A stretch of DNA of 64,000 nt from Eunapius fragilis (GCA_963681505.1 OY811984.1:4012858-4076857); one strand, 5' to 3'; positions 36,775 to 48,397 are shown, counted from the stretch's first letter. A program made the numbers and translations. Notes: generated from the sequence alone by a model not told the origin.

Positions 36775-36930
36775 TTATGATACTCTCTTGTAAACTGTGG
36801 TTACCATTTGGAATACCAAAGGTGAAAATGAACCATGCTCAATCTCCCCAATTCGTTCTTCATATTCCCTCCAGTTCTCATCCAATGTGTTTCCTGTAGC
36901 ATTTTGACATGGAGGAATTGGCATAGGATT
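36775..36930 (-). mobile_element. C-terminal fragment of a YADD-lineage retroelement
   Basis: The minus strand encodes NWREYEERIGEIEHGSFSPL, then VFQMVTTVYKRVS. This is the end of the protein also seen near 63,090-63,210 (RAYEQRIREIEHPPSPQLYS, then ATTFYKRLADRLA). Confidence 0.7.
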
Positions 36931-36989
36931 GAGCAAATGGGTTGAATATTCTGATGTCAAAGTAAGCAGATTGGTTGTCTTTCTCTGTA

Positions 36990-38070
36990 ATTCAGTCTCT
37001 CAGAAATCCCTTTCTGGTAAGTTAGATGACCATGTCTTCAACTTACTGCTGAACTCATCTTCAGTAGCAGACAATGCACGTCTTTTGTCAGTTTCCTCTC
37101 GCCATGCAGCATCCTGGCTTTCAGTTGTGCTCTGTGAGAGTTTAGGGCTTCACATGGATCCTTCTGTTTTCCAGGTAGCCATCAAATGGTGGCTTGGCCT
37201 TGATGTTTTAGAGGCTGCCCAGGTAGTACACTTGACCACCTTGGCCACCATGCAGTTACTTGCAAGTATGGTGGAGACGTGGTAACTCGGCATAATATGA
37301 TTAGGGACATCCTGGTGGAGACATGTCATCGGGCTCACATAAGGGTTAAGGTGGAAGTCGGCAACAACTTAAGTAGAGACCTCAGTAAGACCCGTCCAGC
37401 TGACATACTACTTCCTAGTGCACTGGTTTTTGGGCAGTATACTGCAGCATTAGACACCTCACCGCTAAACCCTGTTATTTTGTTGGAAGCGGGGGTGTCG
37501 ACCACAGCTGCTGCCCAGGCCACTGAGTCTAGGAAACACCACGCCAATGACCCCATTTGCACAGATCTAGGATGGGTATGTGTCCCTATGGTCGTTGAAA
37601 CCTATGGAGCCTGGGGAAAAGAAGCCACTGCCATTATCTCCTTTGTAGCCTGAAGACTTGCCACCTCCATCTATCGGCCAAAGTCCATCGTACTTAATGA
37701 AATATATGGCCGACTGAATCTCCACCTGGTCAGGGCTAATCAGCAGAGACGTCGACTTACGTAATTTATCCGTGAGGCGGAAGTAGCCCCTGTCTGTTTT
37801 GAAAGCGTTCTACTTGAAGAACTATCTCTTACTATGTGTGTTTGTAACTATCTCATAGCTTAAAAGAGTTTTATGGGAGCAGAACGCATTCAAAACAGAC
37901 AGGGGCTACTAGTACTTCCGTCTCATGGATAAATTACGTAAGTTGACGTCTCTGCCGGGAAGCTATCCTCTCTAGGATAGCTCGTCTACCTTAGAGCTGA
38001 ACTTTGTATTTAATCAGTGTTGTTACTGTATGTTCATGTTAATGATATTAGTACTATTATCAATAAAATA
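36990..38070 (+). mobile_element. Close copy of the RLE-type retroelement 3' end, split by a MITE
   Basis: From about 37,000 the DNA follows 4,457-5,290 almost base for base (the first ~100 bp are identical), so the two insertions are related recently. It encodes the same QKSLSGKLDDHVFNLLLNSS to GWVCVPMVVETYGAWGKEA stretch. A small deletion near 37,215 removes the first zinc-binding cysteines and shifts the frame. A 211-bp palindromic insert interrupts it at 37,744-37,954. Confidence 0.88.
37744..37954. mobile_element. 211-bp MITE with ~70-bp inverted repeats
   Basis: The ends read CAGAGACGTCGACTTACGTA and, on the other strand, CAGAGACGTCAACTTACGTA. The arms continue through AGCCCCTGTCTGTTTTGAA for about 70 bp with few mismatches, around a central loop of about 70 nt. 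The corresponding position in the copy at 5,213-5,230 lacks it, so it is a real insertion. No coding capacity. Confidence 0.88.
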
Positions 38071-38099
38071 CATATTTTAAAAATAACACACGCTAAACA

Positions 38100-38270
38100 C
38101 AAGCAATTAACTATATTGGCCTGAAAGCTCAGACTAGAAATTATGGCCTTGCAATGGCCCTCATCAAGGTTAGATATAAACGTCTATAGAGGTCAGCGAT
38201 AGCTTGAGACTTTGGTTGTGAGGAGTCAGTAGCCAGACGAGATGCCAATCGTGAAAATGTCTGCTTTGTC
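38100..38270 (-). mobile_element. 3' endonuclease-tail fragment of an RLE-type retroelement
   Basis: The minus strand reads TFSRLASRLATDSSQPKSQA, then IADLYRRLYLTLMRAIARP, the terminal blocks of the family. It ends about 60 bp upstream of the ataxin-3 start codon and so sits in that gene's promoter region. Confidence 0.7.
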
Positions 38271-38328
38271 TACATCGGCCGTACCGTATGTTCACGTTTT
38301 AAAAATTTATAATTAGAGTTTAACTAAG

Positions 38329-41300
38329 ATGGATTCGATTTATCACGAAAAGGTTTGTAGTGTGTATAAGTGAACCCTGTAACTTGTGATAAACGGCATG
38401 ACAACGGTGTCTCTCACAAGCACCGTGTTTTACCCTACGCCAGCTCTGTTTGCATATTTTATACTTGTTCATTACAAGTTGTACTGTATGTTCTACGCAA
38501 TTCCAGTTTTTACCTACGGAAGTGGAAGTGGCTTAGCTCCCAAAGCCTGGAATATTTATTTAGCTACTGTCCAAAAAGGCACCCTTGTGTTGAGAACACA
38601 ATTAAGGCTCTTTTGTTAACTTGCGATGGCATAGATACTCACAGTACTAGTATCCGTAGAATTTCATACTCGCAGGATCCGTTTGTGTACAAATGGGCGT
38701 ATATATGAAGGAGGGTGGAATGCCAATTTAAATATTAATTTGTGGTAGTACAAAGTACATATGTAACAATTAGACTGCTCATTTCAAGTCTTACAATATC
38801 TGGTCTAATCAATGATTGTATATTTTGTTCTTGGATTCATTTTGTATGTTAACTGTTTCTCCATTTTGAAGCATTGGTTTATTTAGATTTTGTAACAAGG
38901 GTCTATAAATTATGTTCTCTTTTTTTTACAGCAAGAAGGTTACTTGTGTGCTCAGCATTGTCTCAATAACTTACTGCAAGGTTAGCCTGTCACAACCATA
39001 ATACCGTGTTTGGGACTGTATGAAGCAATAAGAATCTGTACTGCACTTCCAGTATATGCATACTAGGGAACCATTTACAGGTAGTTTCATAGAGGTAAAA
39101 TATGCTGGATAATCTGAATTTCAGCACCAAAATGAGATAGGTACATGTGTACATGAAAAAAACCACAACATCCAACTTTTGTGGCAGGTTGGAATATCTA
39201 GCAATTCCTTGGCACCTGGATCAAAATTGTGTTGTATGTGTTTTTATTGTCATTTTTCTGAACATTTAGGTGCATACTTCACAGCAGTGGATCTGGCACA
39301 ATTTGCTTATCAGCTTGATGAGCAGGAGCTGTCTACAATGGTTGAGGGAGCAGGGATTACTGATGATATCAAAAGATTCACTGAGGTACTTTCATTAAAT
39401 GACAGACCTAGTGTTGTATTTATCCGTATATCTACTGCAATACATGTACACATTCCTGAATGATGGAATTGAACATTTGATATTTACTTTTTTCTGTTAG
39501 TATGCATAGATAAAATCATACCAAAAAGAAAGCAAAGGTTCCACCTTAGTCAGTGCAACCTGGGAGTCCACACTGTATATGTGCAGTCAGCTGGATGTAA
39601 TTTTGATCGTTGTTTTCAAATTTAGCAAATCTGCTTTGATTCTAAGTACATGTACACCTTAATTTATGTATGTGTAATGTGCAAAATATATTGTTCTAAT
39701 TAGCTTATCATATAATAATGAGAACAGTTGGCTGACCTCATAATATGGCTGTTTCCAATGTTCCATTTTCAATTGCATTTCAGCAACCTTCCTCCAATAT
39801 GGATGACACGGGATATTTTTCCATACAGGTAAGTGCAACATTTCTTTTTAGGCATAAATATTAATGATGCAAATGGATTACATTTAATCTGATTTACTAC
39901 AGCATACAGGGTTTCATTGAGAAAAAACCTCAAGGGGGGGCAAAAGTAGAGTTTATATTTTTTAGAGGGGGCAATTATAAGGCAAATCAAATTACTTTTA
40001 GACTACAGACTGGTGCTACAGTATATGTTGTATTCATCACTTATGTAGTTATGATGCATTTATTAAAGATCACTCCGTAAATACCAAGGGGGGCAATATA
40101 ATGGCAAGGGGGGGCAAATGCCCCCCCCTGCCCCCCCCTCGATGAAACCCTGGCATACATGCAATGTACAACCATGTAGTTTGCTAATTTCAACCGTTTA
40201 TGCTTATGCAGATGGAATGGATCAACTGCATGGGATAGAGTAGAGGGCCACATGTGTATCGTCAGTATAGAGTAAATGGCCATGTGTGCATGGTCGGTAT
40301 AGAGTAAATGGCCACATTGTGTTCGATCGGTACAGAGTGTAGAGTAAATGGCACATGTGTACTGTATGTTGGGTACAGAGTAAATGGTTGCATCTAGTCG
40401 GTATGGAGTAAATGGCTACAGTATGTGTATAGAGTAAATGGTTAAGTTGCACATGGGTCATTCCCTTTACAATTGAGCCACCCACATAACATCATTGTCT
40501 AGCATTTCCTATCCCTGTGTACATACCCCAAATTGCTGTGCATTTGTGTACCCACAGTTCTTGTTGTTTTAAAATTATGAGCTGAGGAAATCTCAGTGAC
40601 TTTAGTCCATTTGGTTGGGCATATCTTTGACATCGCATCATTTATATCAATGTCAATTAGATCAGAACATAGGTACACAAAAAGGTATTTACAGTAATAC
40701 TGGAGTTATAGTTTATCGTGAATCTATGTTGCCAAAAATATTAAATTTTCACCATAGGTAGCTACTTATATCCCCATCATATGCCTACAATGATCTAACT
40801 GGGTGAGCTATAACCTGTGCTGTGACATTCCTTCAAAGAGAAGACAGAGCTCTATTTTTTTGTCCTCCCTTGTAATCATGTTTCTTTAATGTTTATGCTG
40901 TTTAGGCAGTAATTGGTGCGTCATAACTTTGCAAGCACTAGACAATATGTGCGAATTGTTAGTTTTGTGTGACACACCAATTACTGTGTAAACTGCATTA
41001 AAGAAATATATAATTACAATTATTGCAGGGATATTAGTAGCTACCTATAATGGTTCATTTTGAAATGTAATATTCTTGGCAGCATTTAATCTCATTATCA
41101 ATTCATGATAAACTTTAACTCTAGTATGTAAATTTTAAATACCCTTCTTGTGTACCTGCATAGCAACTATGTTCCGATCTAATTGACATTGATATTAATG
41201 ATGCAGGGCCAAAGTGATGTCCAACCGAATAGACTAAGGTTTTCTGAAACTTTAAATTTCAACAGCTCATTGGTGCATTTCCATAAGAACAATCGGAAGT

Positions 41301-44300
41301 CTCGCTAGAGACTTCCATATAGGTTTTGACCCCGACTATGAATTAAATTAAAATCCCGCGACCCTACCGTAGCTTCGCTCCCGACGATCGGATCGTCTAA
41401 CTGGTTGCGGCAATCGATCTAGAAGTCAAAACTGAGTAGTTTCGTTTTTGTTTCACGTCGTAGAACCGCGTGGTTGTCGAGAACGAAAAATACTGCCGTC
41501 CTCGTTCCCCTTCCAAAAATAATGGGCGGGTCGTCTGCTTCTGCTTCTTCTTCTTCTTCTTCTTCTTCTTCTTCTTCTTGGGAACTCATAACTCGTGACA
41601 GGAACACTTTTAAGCAATGAAAATTGCACCAATAGCTTTAGAATTTGCTGGAGGACTCGCTATGATACAAAAACGCCTAAAAGCCTATATACGGTCTTAC
41701 CAAATCTATTTAAGCAAAGCTACCTAGAAAATTTTCATAATACGTCTGGATTGAATTAAATCGGTTAAATGAAAGGGGGGAAACCTGTGATGCAACAGTG
41801 ATTTGGGTGTTAAAAAAATTAAGGAAACAAGTAAATAAAAACATTCTCTCTGAGAAAGTTGGTGGGATATAGGTTTTTCAGGCAAATAGTATACTGGTGT
41901 AAAAAGCAAGGAAACAAGTTTCATCAGAAGGGAAAATGTAATAGTCCTATATTTAGCACAGAAACAGCATATGCCTTAGTCGAAGTGTGCTAAATATAGG
42001 ACTATTACATTTTCCCTTCTGATGAAACTTGTTTCCTTGCTTTTTACACCAGTATACTATTTGCCTGAAAAACCTATATCCCACCAACTTTCTCAGAGAG
42101 AATGTTTTTATTTACTTGTATTATATAGGAAATGGAATGGTGCTTCGGTACTATACAATGATGTTATTTTAATTGCTCAATTATATATGGAATGACCCGC
42201 ATGTACTTTATATTGTACCTATCTCTACTAATTCACATAGCATGCTATTACATTGTAAGGTCATCAACAGAGCATTACAGGTGTGGAACTTGGAGCTAAT
42301 ACCTACAGCGTCACCTTCTATGAAACATGTGCTGGAGAACCCAGTGTAAGTTGTATTTAATGCATGCCACATGCCCATCTATTACCATATTATGGATTTA
42401 TGACGTGAGTTGCGTTATTTAAAACTTGTATATGCAGTTGATCAGTTTTATGCAATAATATACATTGATGGGCAGCTGGTTGGCCAGGAACTTTGAGCTT
42501 GTGTTTATTACAAGCAATATGTACAGTTTATGGTGAACATGCATGTATGTTTGCCATCGCTCAAACCATCATTTGTTGTCCCTCAAATTATGTACACAAA
42601 AAATAAGAGAGACTGATTCCTAGTACCTGGTGATCGTATGGTTGGAAGCCTCTCCCCAGCAGTTGTTCTTAATAGGAAACTGCATGTTCAGGAAATAGTG
42701 CAATTGGTATATATATTAGGAATTAAATAACCTCATTTCTGATACATGTAGGTGTACTGCATTCCATGAAACAATGTGGTGGTTAACCCTAATTGTTATA
42801 TGTACTTCCACTTGTACACTGTATCTGCTGTTTTCATTATTACCCACACCATTGTTATCATTTATTCAGTAGTTCCTTTGGAAATGCTAAACCTTACCTG
42901 TTACGTTTTTGTCATGGTGGATTTGAATAGCAAATTTAGACTTATTTGCTAATCCTTATGTGTAGTGGTGCTGTAAAATATTGCGGCTGTTATGTTTTTG
43001 TCATGGTGGATTTGAAATGCAAATTTACTTCAATTCAGTCTTAGAAGTTAGATTATTTGCTAATTCTTATGTGTAATGATGCTGTAAAATATTGCGGCTG
43101 TTAATGTTTGTAACACACAGCTGTTGTACAGATACATACCTGTATATATATATATACATATACATCCGTCAGGCTCTATGCAGCTAAAATACTCTTGTAA
43201 CTAGGTTTAATATATGATGACAATGATACGGAGTGTGTGTTTGGTATTGATATTTAATCCTATCTATTACTACTAAATGTACTGAGTATGCTTTAAAGTT
43301 CTTTGTCAGTGTGTTAAGTCAACTCTCATCATGCCTCTGCCATGTCCAGGTGTCATGAGAGAGCATTCATATGTAATCACCAGCAACATTGGTTTACTAT
43401 CAGAAAGCTGGGAAGACAGGTATGCAGCACTTGTTTAGCAGAAACATTGTCATGTACTGTGCAATTACATGTACTTCCCCAGTGGTTTAACTTGGATTCT
43501 CTTCTAAAGAAGCCAAGGTTGGTCTCAGACACCTACCTCAGTCTCTTCCTGACTCAACTGCAGATGGAGGGTACATTGCTGTGTGTAGCTGAGGCTATGT
43601 CTAAGGGTGTGGCAGAGGGAATGTTGTGGTGGTGGGACAGTGTCTGAGTAAATAGGGAAGGTTTTGCCCTGAAGAGGTAATGTAGGTGAGGCATGGGAAT
43701 GTTTATGGTTAAAAAGGTGGGGGTTGAGCTGTTGAAGCGTAGTTACATGTACATTAAAGCAACACTGTAAGCATGCTTGGCAGCAAGCCAAAAGATCAAA
43801 CATTTCCACAGTCCTCACAGCTGGACAGTGTTTGAACTGAATTTGTACATGTAGATTTTATCTTATATGAACAGTATTGTCTTGTGCAAACATAGTCTGG
43901 AGCATTTAGCAGAGTCTTGTTTTTACATAGTATTCTTTGTGGCTGTAATAGGTTAGCTTTCAGATTTGGCACCACCAATGACTACTGTGTTTTGGTTTTA
44001 ACTCTTCACATGCATTGAACTGTTTGTGCAACATGCATGTACAGCATTGTTTTACCAATGACTGAATTGGCTTCTCATTTGTAAGTAGGGAATGATGTTA
44101 GTTTTTAACCCCCAAACATTGCAATGCCATTTTGCATCTTATTGTCATCCCTGTGCATTTTTCATTACAGCTAGCACAACAAGCACATTAATGTATTTGT
44201 GAATTACTCGCCTTAATATATCATTACTTACATGCCCAGGTTTCACTGGTATGTTTGCATGTTAACATGTGTGGTGAAAAGTATGGCAATCTTGATTACC

Positions 44301-45432
44301 TGCTACATGTATTGTATGCTTCTGTGTCAGTAAGTAACAATGTGAACTTTTTTAAAAAGGTTATTCTATATTTGTGGTCAGAGGAGACCTGCCTTCCAGT
44401 GAGGCTGACCAGTTATTACAGATTATTGTTCTTGATGCGGCTGGACAAGAAGAGCCAATGACACATACAAGGGACAGCATTACATCATCCTCTAGCTCCT
44501 CACACAGTTCTGCAGGTCAGAACAGTGCTGATGAAGCATTTGATCTTGAACTGGCAACAGCAATTTCTGCCAGCTTGGAAGGTGCGACAAAATAATTTAC
44601 TGAACATAGCCTGTATGTATTTTTGTGTTTGAAATTGAAAGTCCACTGAAATCTGATGTACATGTATGCTAACTGTGAATTAATGTTTTCTATTATCTGT
44701 GAATGTTTGCACCTGCTGAAGATCAAAGTAGGGTACATGCGTATATTGTTATAGCTACTAAATGATCAAAGGCACTGATTGTAAAACTTTCTGATTGCTA
44801 CACAAGCAGACATAGAATACTTACTGTAGTAATCTGCCGACTTCTGTGATGTTTACCATATCAAAAGAAGTAGCGGACTGTTCTAAGATTGCTCGCTTCT
44901 TTTGTGTGTAATGCTACCTTGCAGATGTGCTTGTCAGTAGGCAATATTCATGAGTTGAGCAGAGATCATATAACCTGTGCTCCCTTTCATATTATGGATG
45001 TCGTTCGTTGTTTTATCATTCATAGCAATAGATGTTTATGCATTTGCCATTTATTTGCTGTACTGACTTGTGATCCCAGACCTTTTATTTATTTCGTAAT
45101 CATTATATGGGATATGGAATAAGTACAATGTTGTAAACTTACCAAAGAGCAACTTGCGTTACATTTAGCTGGTCTGAAAAGGATGGTTATTACCTCTCTT
45201 TTTGTGCTGCTCTACTCTGCCATGGTTTATCAAGTTAGTTCAACCTTCTCAACTGGATCTATTACACTATCACTGGAACATGAATTGTTGCATAGTAAAA
45301 TTTTATTTTTATACACTCTTAGAGTCTCCACCTTCAATGGAAGAAATCAGACAACGAAGGGTGGCTCATTTTGAGAAGTATGTTATTCGATTAGCACGAT
45401 GTATGTACATGCATATTGTAGTGTACATTTAA
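38329..45432 (+). CDS. ATXN3: Ataxin-3 (Josephin-domain deubiquitinase), 9 exons
   Basis: Ataxin-3 is a cysteine protease that trims ubiquitin chains in protein quality control. Exons: 38,329-38,352; 38,932-38,980; 39,270-39,385; 39,784-39,828; 42,260-42,345; 43,350-43,419; 43,483-43,570; 44,360-44,581; 45,323-45,432. All phases agree, giving 269 aa. The protein starts MDSIYHEKQEGYLCAQHCLN with the catalytic Cys at residue 14. The active-site His is in QQHWFTIRKLG and the Asn in WFNLDSLL, so the triad is intact. VVRGDLPSSEADQLLQII ends the Josephin domain. One ubiquitin-interacting motif is visible (DLELATAISASLE), and EEIRQRRVAHFEK resembles the segment that precedes polyglutamine in vertebrates. 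No polyglutamine follows. The last exon could instead end at a GTATGT donor (45,378) and continue, so the extreme C-terminus is uncertain. Intron 4 (2.4 kb) is filled with repeats. Confidence 0.95.
39907..40152. mobile_element. 246-bp hAT-like MITE in ATXN3 intron 4
   Basis: Ends CAGGGTTTCAT / ATGAAACCCTG are flanked by GCATA on both sides (39,902-39,906 and 40,153-40,157), a 5-bp target duplication. Subterminal G-rich runs (GGGGGGGCAAA and complement) face each other. The short CAGGG ends and 5-bp duplication match the element at 27,462-28,492. Confidence 0.78.
40217..40450. repeat. Minisatellite in ATXN3 intron 4
   Basis: At least seven imperfect units around GTATAGAGTAAATGGCCACA, spaced roughly 30-40 bp. 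Units differ by small indels. Noncoding. Confidence 0.85.
40567..41280. repeat. 700-bp imperfect foldback in ATXN3 intron 4
   Basis: Left and right halves are reverse complements over most of their length. Examples are ATCAATGTCAATTAGATC at 40,648 with its complement near 41,180, AGGTAGCTACT at 40,757 with its complement near 41,035, and GCAGTAATTGGTGCG at 40,906 with CACCAATTACTG near 40,975. It behaves like a palindromic MITE. The ends are not sharply defined. Confidence 0.75.
41545..41579. repeat. (TTC)n microsatellite
   Basis: About eleven TTC units in ATXN3 intron 4. The minus-strand glutamate-rich reading frame over it is an artefact of the repeat. Confidence 0.9.
41827..42119. repeat. 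Perfect 134-bp inverted repeat with a 25-nt spacer
   Basis: Arms 41,827-41,960 and 41,986-42,119 are exact reverse complements over 134 nt as far as I can check base by base. The bases just outside do not pair. It lies in ATXN3 intron 4 and would be transcribed into a long hairpin RNA. No coding content. Confidence 0.92.
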
Positions 45433-45589
45433 ATTTTGACTACCCACACACACGCAGGTATCACTAATCTGAATCACCATACGTCGAAGTGCTTCAGAGA
45501 CTGGAGTTGCCGATGTGTGTAGTGAAGTTTTTATATGTCGCGTAATATTTCCGGTGTCAGATAATATCAACACAAATGTCGTGCGTGCG

Positions 45590-45719
45590 CATAACTTTGT
45601 TGAGGTATATAATATCTCGTGTTAGTAGGCGTGTGGTGGTAATACAGAGCGCTCTCGTTCTCTTCCCTCCCCTTGCTTCGCTAACGTCGTTCTTGCTTCA
45701 GGCAACTTGGTAAGTGTAG
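45590..45719 (+). promoter_or_regulatory. Promoter and 5' noncoding exon of the Naked-like gene
   Basis: TATATAATAT at 45,607 lies upstream of a pyrimidine-rich stretch and a GCAACTTG|GTAAGT donor (last exon base 45,719). The next acceptor is TTTTCAG ending at 45,869. I infer a 5' noncoding exon and intron before the start codon at 45,889. Confidence 0.5.
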
Positions 45720-45888
45720 TGTGAATTTCGTGCCAAAATCAGCAATGCTATGTTTGCTCCGCACATCAGTACATTTATATGCATGCATTTCGCGCGAGCT
45801 TTTATTCCCCTATTAGTAGGTTGATAATTATAATTTTATCTTGTACCATTTCACGGACCTTGTTTTCAGGTCGATCTGCCGAGGCTGC

Positions 45889-47965
45889 ATGGGAAGAAGC
45901 CAAAGTAAACTTGGTACGATGCCGAAACACGGCGCTCGTACGTTTGACGTTAAATTAACCTGCGCTCTTGCATTCGTTTTGCAGGGTCCTTGTGGACACA
46001 TAGATCTCACAAAGACAGTGATAGTTCCGGTACGGTTCCGTACATTGGTCAATCGATCTCCTTGTTCGACAGTTCGGATAATACGTGCATTATTTTTGTC
46101 CACAGAACAAGTCCTATTCCGGGCTACCTCGAGTAGTCTCGAGTGTCTTAGTTCGCTGAGTGGTGGTAGTACACACGAGAAATCAGAACCAATGGATTCG
46201 CTAGAAAACGTGCAAGCCGTATCGTCTTTGCCGTCAAGAACTGTCAATGGTAATAAATACGTCAGAATAGCAACATCCCCTTTTGGAGCAGATGGAGAGG
46301 AGGTATCAAGAACACATGACGTTCAGAGTTCGGGCATTGCCGACAGTTTTGTGCGGACACCAATCGTTTTACCCGACAACATGACAGTTATAGTGAGCTA
46401 TAATGCGTTTCATGTGGCTTATAAATTATCGTGTCTTATTCACCAGGAACCAATGGAACAATGTTCATTTATAGAGAGCAATACTTCTGGTGCACCAGTG
46501 ATGCCAAGAAAGTCTTCTTTGAAACGAAAGTCATCAACAGCTGAGGTATAGTAATCGCAATTGCAAAAAAATAATAATAATAAAATTGTTGTTGTGATTA
46601 AATTAATTGTTTTCCAAAATCTGTTATTTAGAAAACTCCGGCTTTTCAAAGTGGTGCGGTCCCGCAGTTACCTTTAGTACTCAGACAAAAGTTGTCACCC
46701 GAGGTGAGTTGTGAAGCTGGAGCGCGCGAGGTACTGGGCCGCTAACATAATGAGATAACTATAATCACATCGCTTCATGTTATGAGCATGCTTTGAAGTA
46801 GATGTAGGAGTAGGAGTGACCTAGACACGCGCAGCTGTGAATACGATTGTTTTTGCGATAGAAATCCGTTGTCCTAGCAACACTGTCGCATAATCTCTTG
46901 TTAAAACCTTTACTATAGGATCTTAGTGCCCTACTGCAGTTTGTATGTTCAACTGTAAGAGAATCCTTGGAAGATAAACTGATTGTTCAGAGCTCAGATT
47001 GTTCAGATGAGGGCAAGGCCATGCCTTGCAAGCAAGTAAGAATCAGCGATCATGTTGAGGAGTTTGCAACACATGATGACTCAGAAAGTACACCTATCAG
47101 AGAATGTACATCGCGAAGGCAACGTCGGCATGGATATAGAAGGGAGAGGTTACAGTCATTACATCATCAACTATGCAAAAATGGGTCGTTAGATGTAGAG
47201 CATCACAATACAAATCCAGACTCAAGTTGTGATACAAGAGAGCGCTCAAGAAGCCATGAGGAGAACACTTTTGGTAACACCATAGAAGCAAATGAACCAG
47301 TTTCACATAGAAAAGAGTGCCATTGGGCTCAGGAACAGGTGAAGAGAAAAAAGTCTGCAAAATGTAGCAGGAGTTCACCCGTGGATACCAGTTTGGATGA
47401 CAATTGTCCTGGAGTACCAGAGAATAAACATAGACCAAAGCACCACACCCATCATTCATTCTGTAACCGGTGCATTCCTGAGCAGAGCTGTCGGCGCAGA
47501 ACAAAGCAACTGTTGGATGAAACAGAAGTTTGCAATGAACTTAATCTTGGAATGAAACGACATCAGCTGCAAGGGAACAGAGAAGGCTACATGACGTTAA
47601 TGGAGCTCAAGGTGGCAGCTGAGCTTAAGGTAGCTGCCCTTACACTGCAGCAGCATTGTGAGTGTGAAGGTTCTCAATTACTTGGCAAAAGGATGAATAC
47701 TGTTGGCAGAAACAAGCACAAAGTCCTTCAATGTGCAGCAGTGAATAAAGTTGTAGTACCCACCCCTCAAACCAAAGTGCTCCAAACTGATTTTGATCCT
47801 TACTTTCTCAGCAAGCCACGAACAGGACATGAGTCTCCAACAACAGATATGTCTGTTGTCAGTTTGAACATAGAGGGACCCTGTCTTCCAAGTTCCCACA
47901 GTAGTGTGTGCAGAGAACAAGTACACCAGCCCAGTCATCACTACCGCCATGCCCTTGATCAGTGA
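45889..47965 (+). CDS. Probable Naked-cuticle-like protein (myristoylated), 6 coding exons
   Basis: Coding exons: 45,889-45,913; 45,985-46,029; 46,106-46,392; 46,447-46,545; 46,632-46,703; 46,919-47,965. Phases agree and give 524 aa. The start MGRSQSKLG fits an N-myristoylation signal like that of Naked proteins, which bind Dishevelled and restrain Wnt signalling. KLSPEDLSALLQFVCSTVRE, then DKLIVQSSD, resembles the half of the Naked EF-hand after the calcium loop and the strand following it. The calcium-loop acidic residues are missing. Further on are RERSRSHEEN, a His/Cys-rich stretch (HHTHHSFCNRCIPEQSCRRR) and an ending SHHYRHALDQ, echoing Naked's basic and His-rich C-terminus. The gene model is well supported by splice phases; the family call is a hypothesis. 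An unspliced reading of 45,841-46,551 is also open but does not fit the splice pattern. Confidence 0.55.
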
Positions 47966-48391
47966 CTTACATATATGTGTATGCTTGCTGTTGTGCATTG
48001 GTATTGCCACACAAACACACACACATACATACACACACGTATAGGAACCTATCTCAAAGCAGCTTTCATATTAGACAACCCAAATGTTTTATGCATTGTT
48101 TAATGGGTGGGTTCTCAGAATAGGGACTTGCTTCAACAAACCCTAAGCAGAGAAAGGTTTCATCTGTGGGAAGAAATTTACAATCATGCTTTGTATGGCT
48201 ATGCATAAAAATACCATCTCATATTTATAATGTACATCCGCATGCCAAAATAGTATCCTAATTAATATTTATGTGATTTAGTCAGATATAAGAACAGCAG
48301 TTTTGGCTGAGAGTTCTGTGAATGCATCCACTTCTTCCAGCTGTACAGTGGATCCATCTAGTGAAATAACAAGTGTAATGTAGAAGTCCAT

Positions 48392-48397
48392 AATAAA
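48392..48397 (+). terminator. Candidate polyadenylation signal of the Naked-like gene
   Basis: AATAAA on the plus strand, about 430 nt past the TGA and 25 nt before the stop codon of the converging SPIDR gene. The two transcripts probably end next to, or overlap, each other. Confidence 0.5.

Noticed and set aside
40217-40450. Possible CRISPR array from regularly spaced repeats
   Set aside because: Units are imperfect and contiguous with no unique spacers, and the context is an intron of an animal gene. It is a minisatellite.
45841-46551. Uninterrupted 236-codon frame as the N-terminus of the Naked-like gene
   Set aside because: It crosses two segments with good donor and acceptor signals. 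Splicing them gives MGRSQSK followed by a Ser-rich coding sequence in consistent phase, whereas the unspliced reading looks like translated introns.
47097-47504. Minus-strand frame opposite the large Naked-like exon
   Set aside because: It is a shadow of the plus-strand coding exon with no splice or family support.
48285-48380. Extra last exon of the Naked-like gene with an acceptor at 48,283
   Set aside because: The open stretch is short and low in complexity. I found no donor in the preceding exon that would join it convincingly, and the preceding frame already ends in a His-rich C-terminus and stop.
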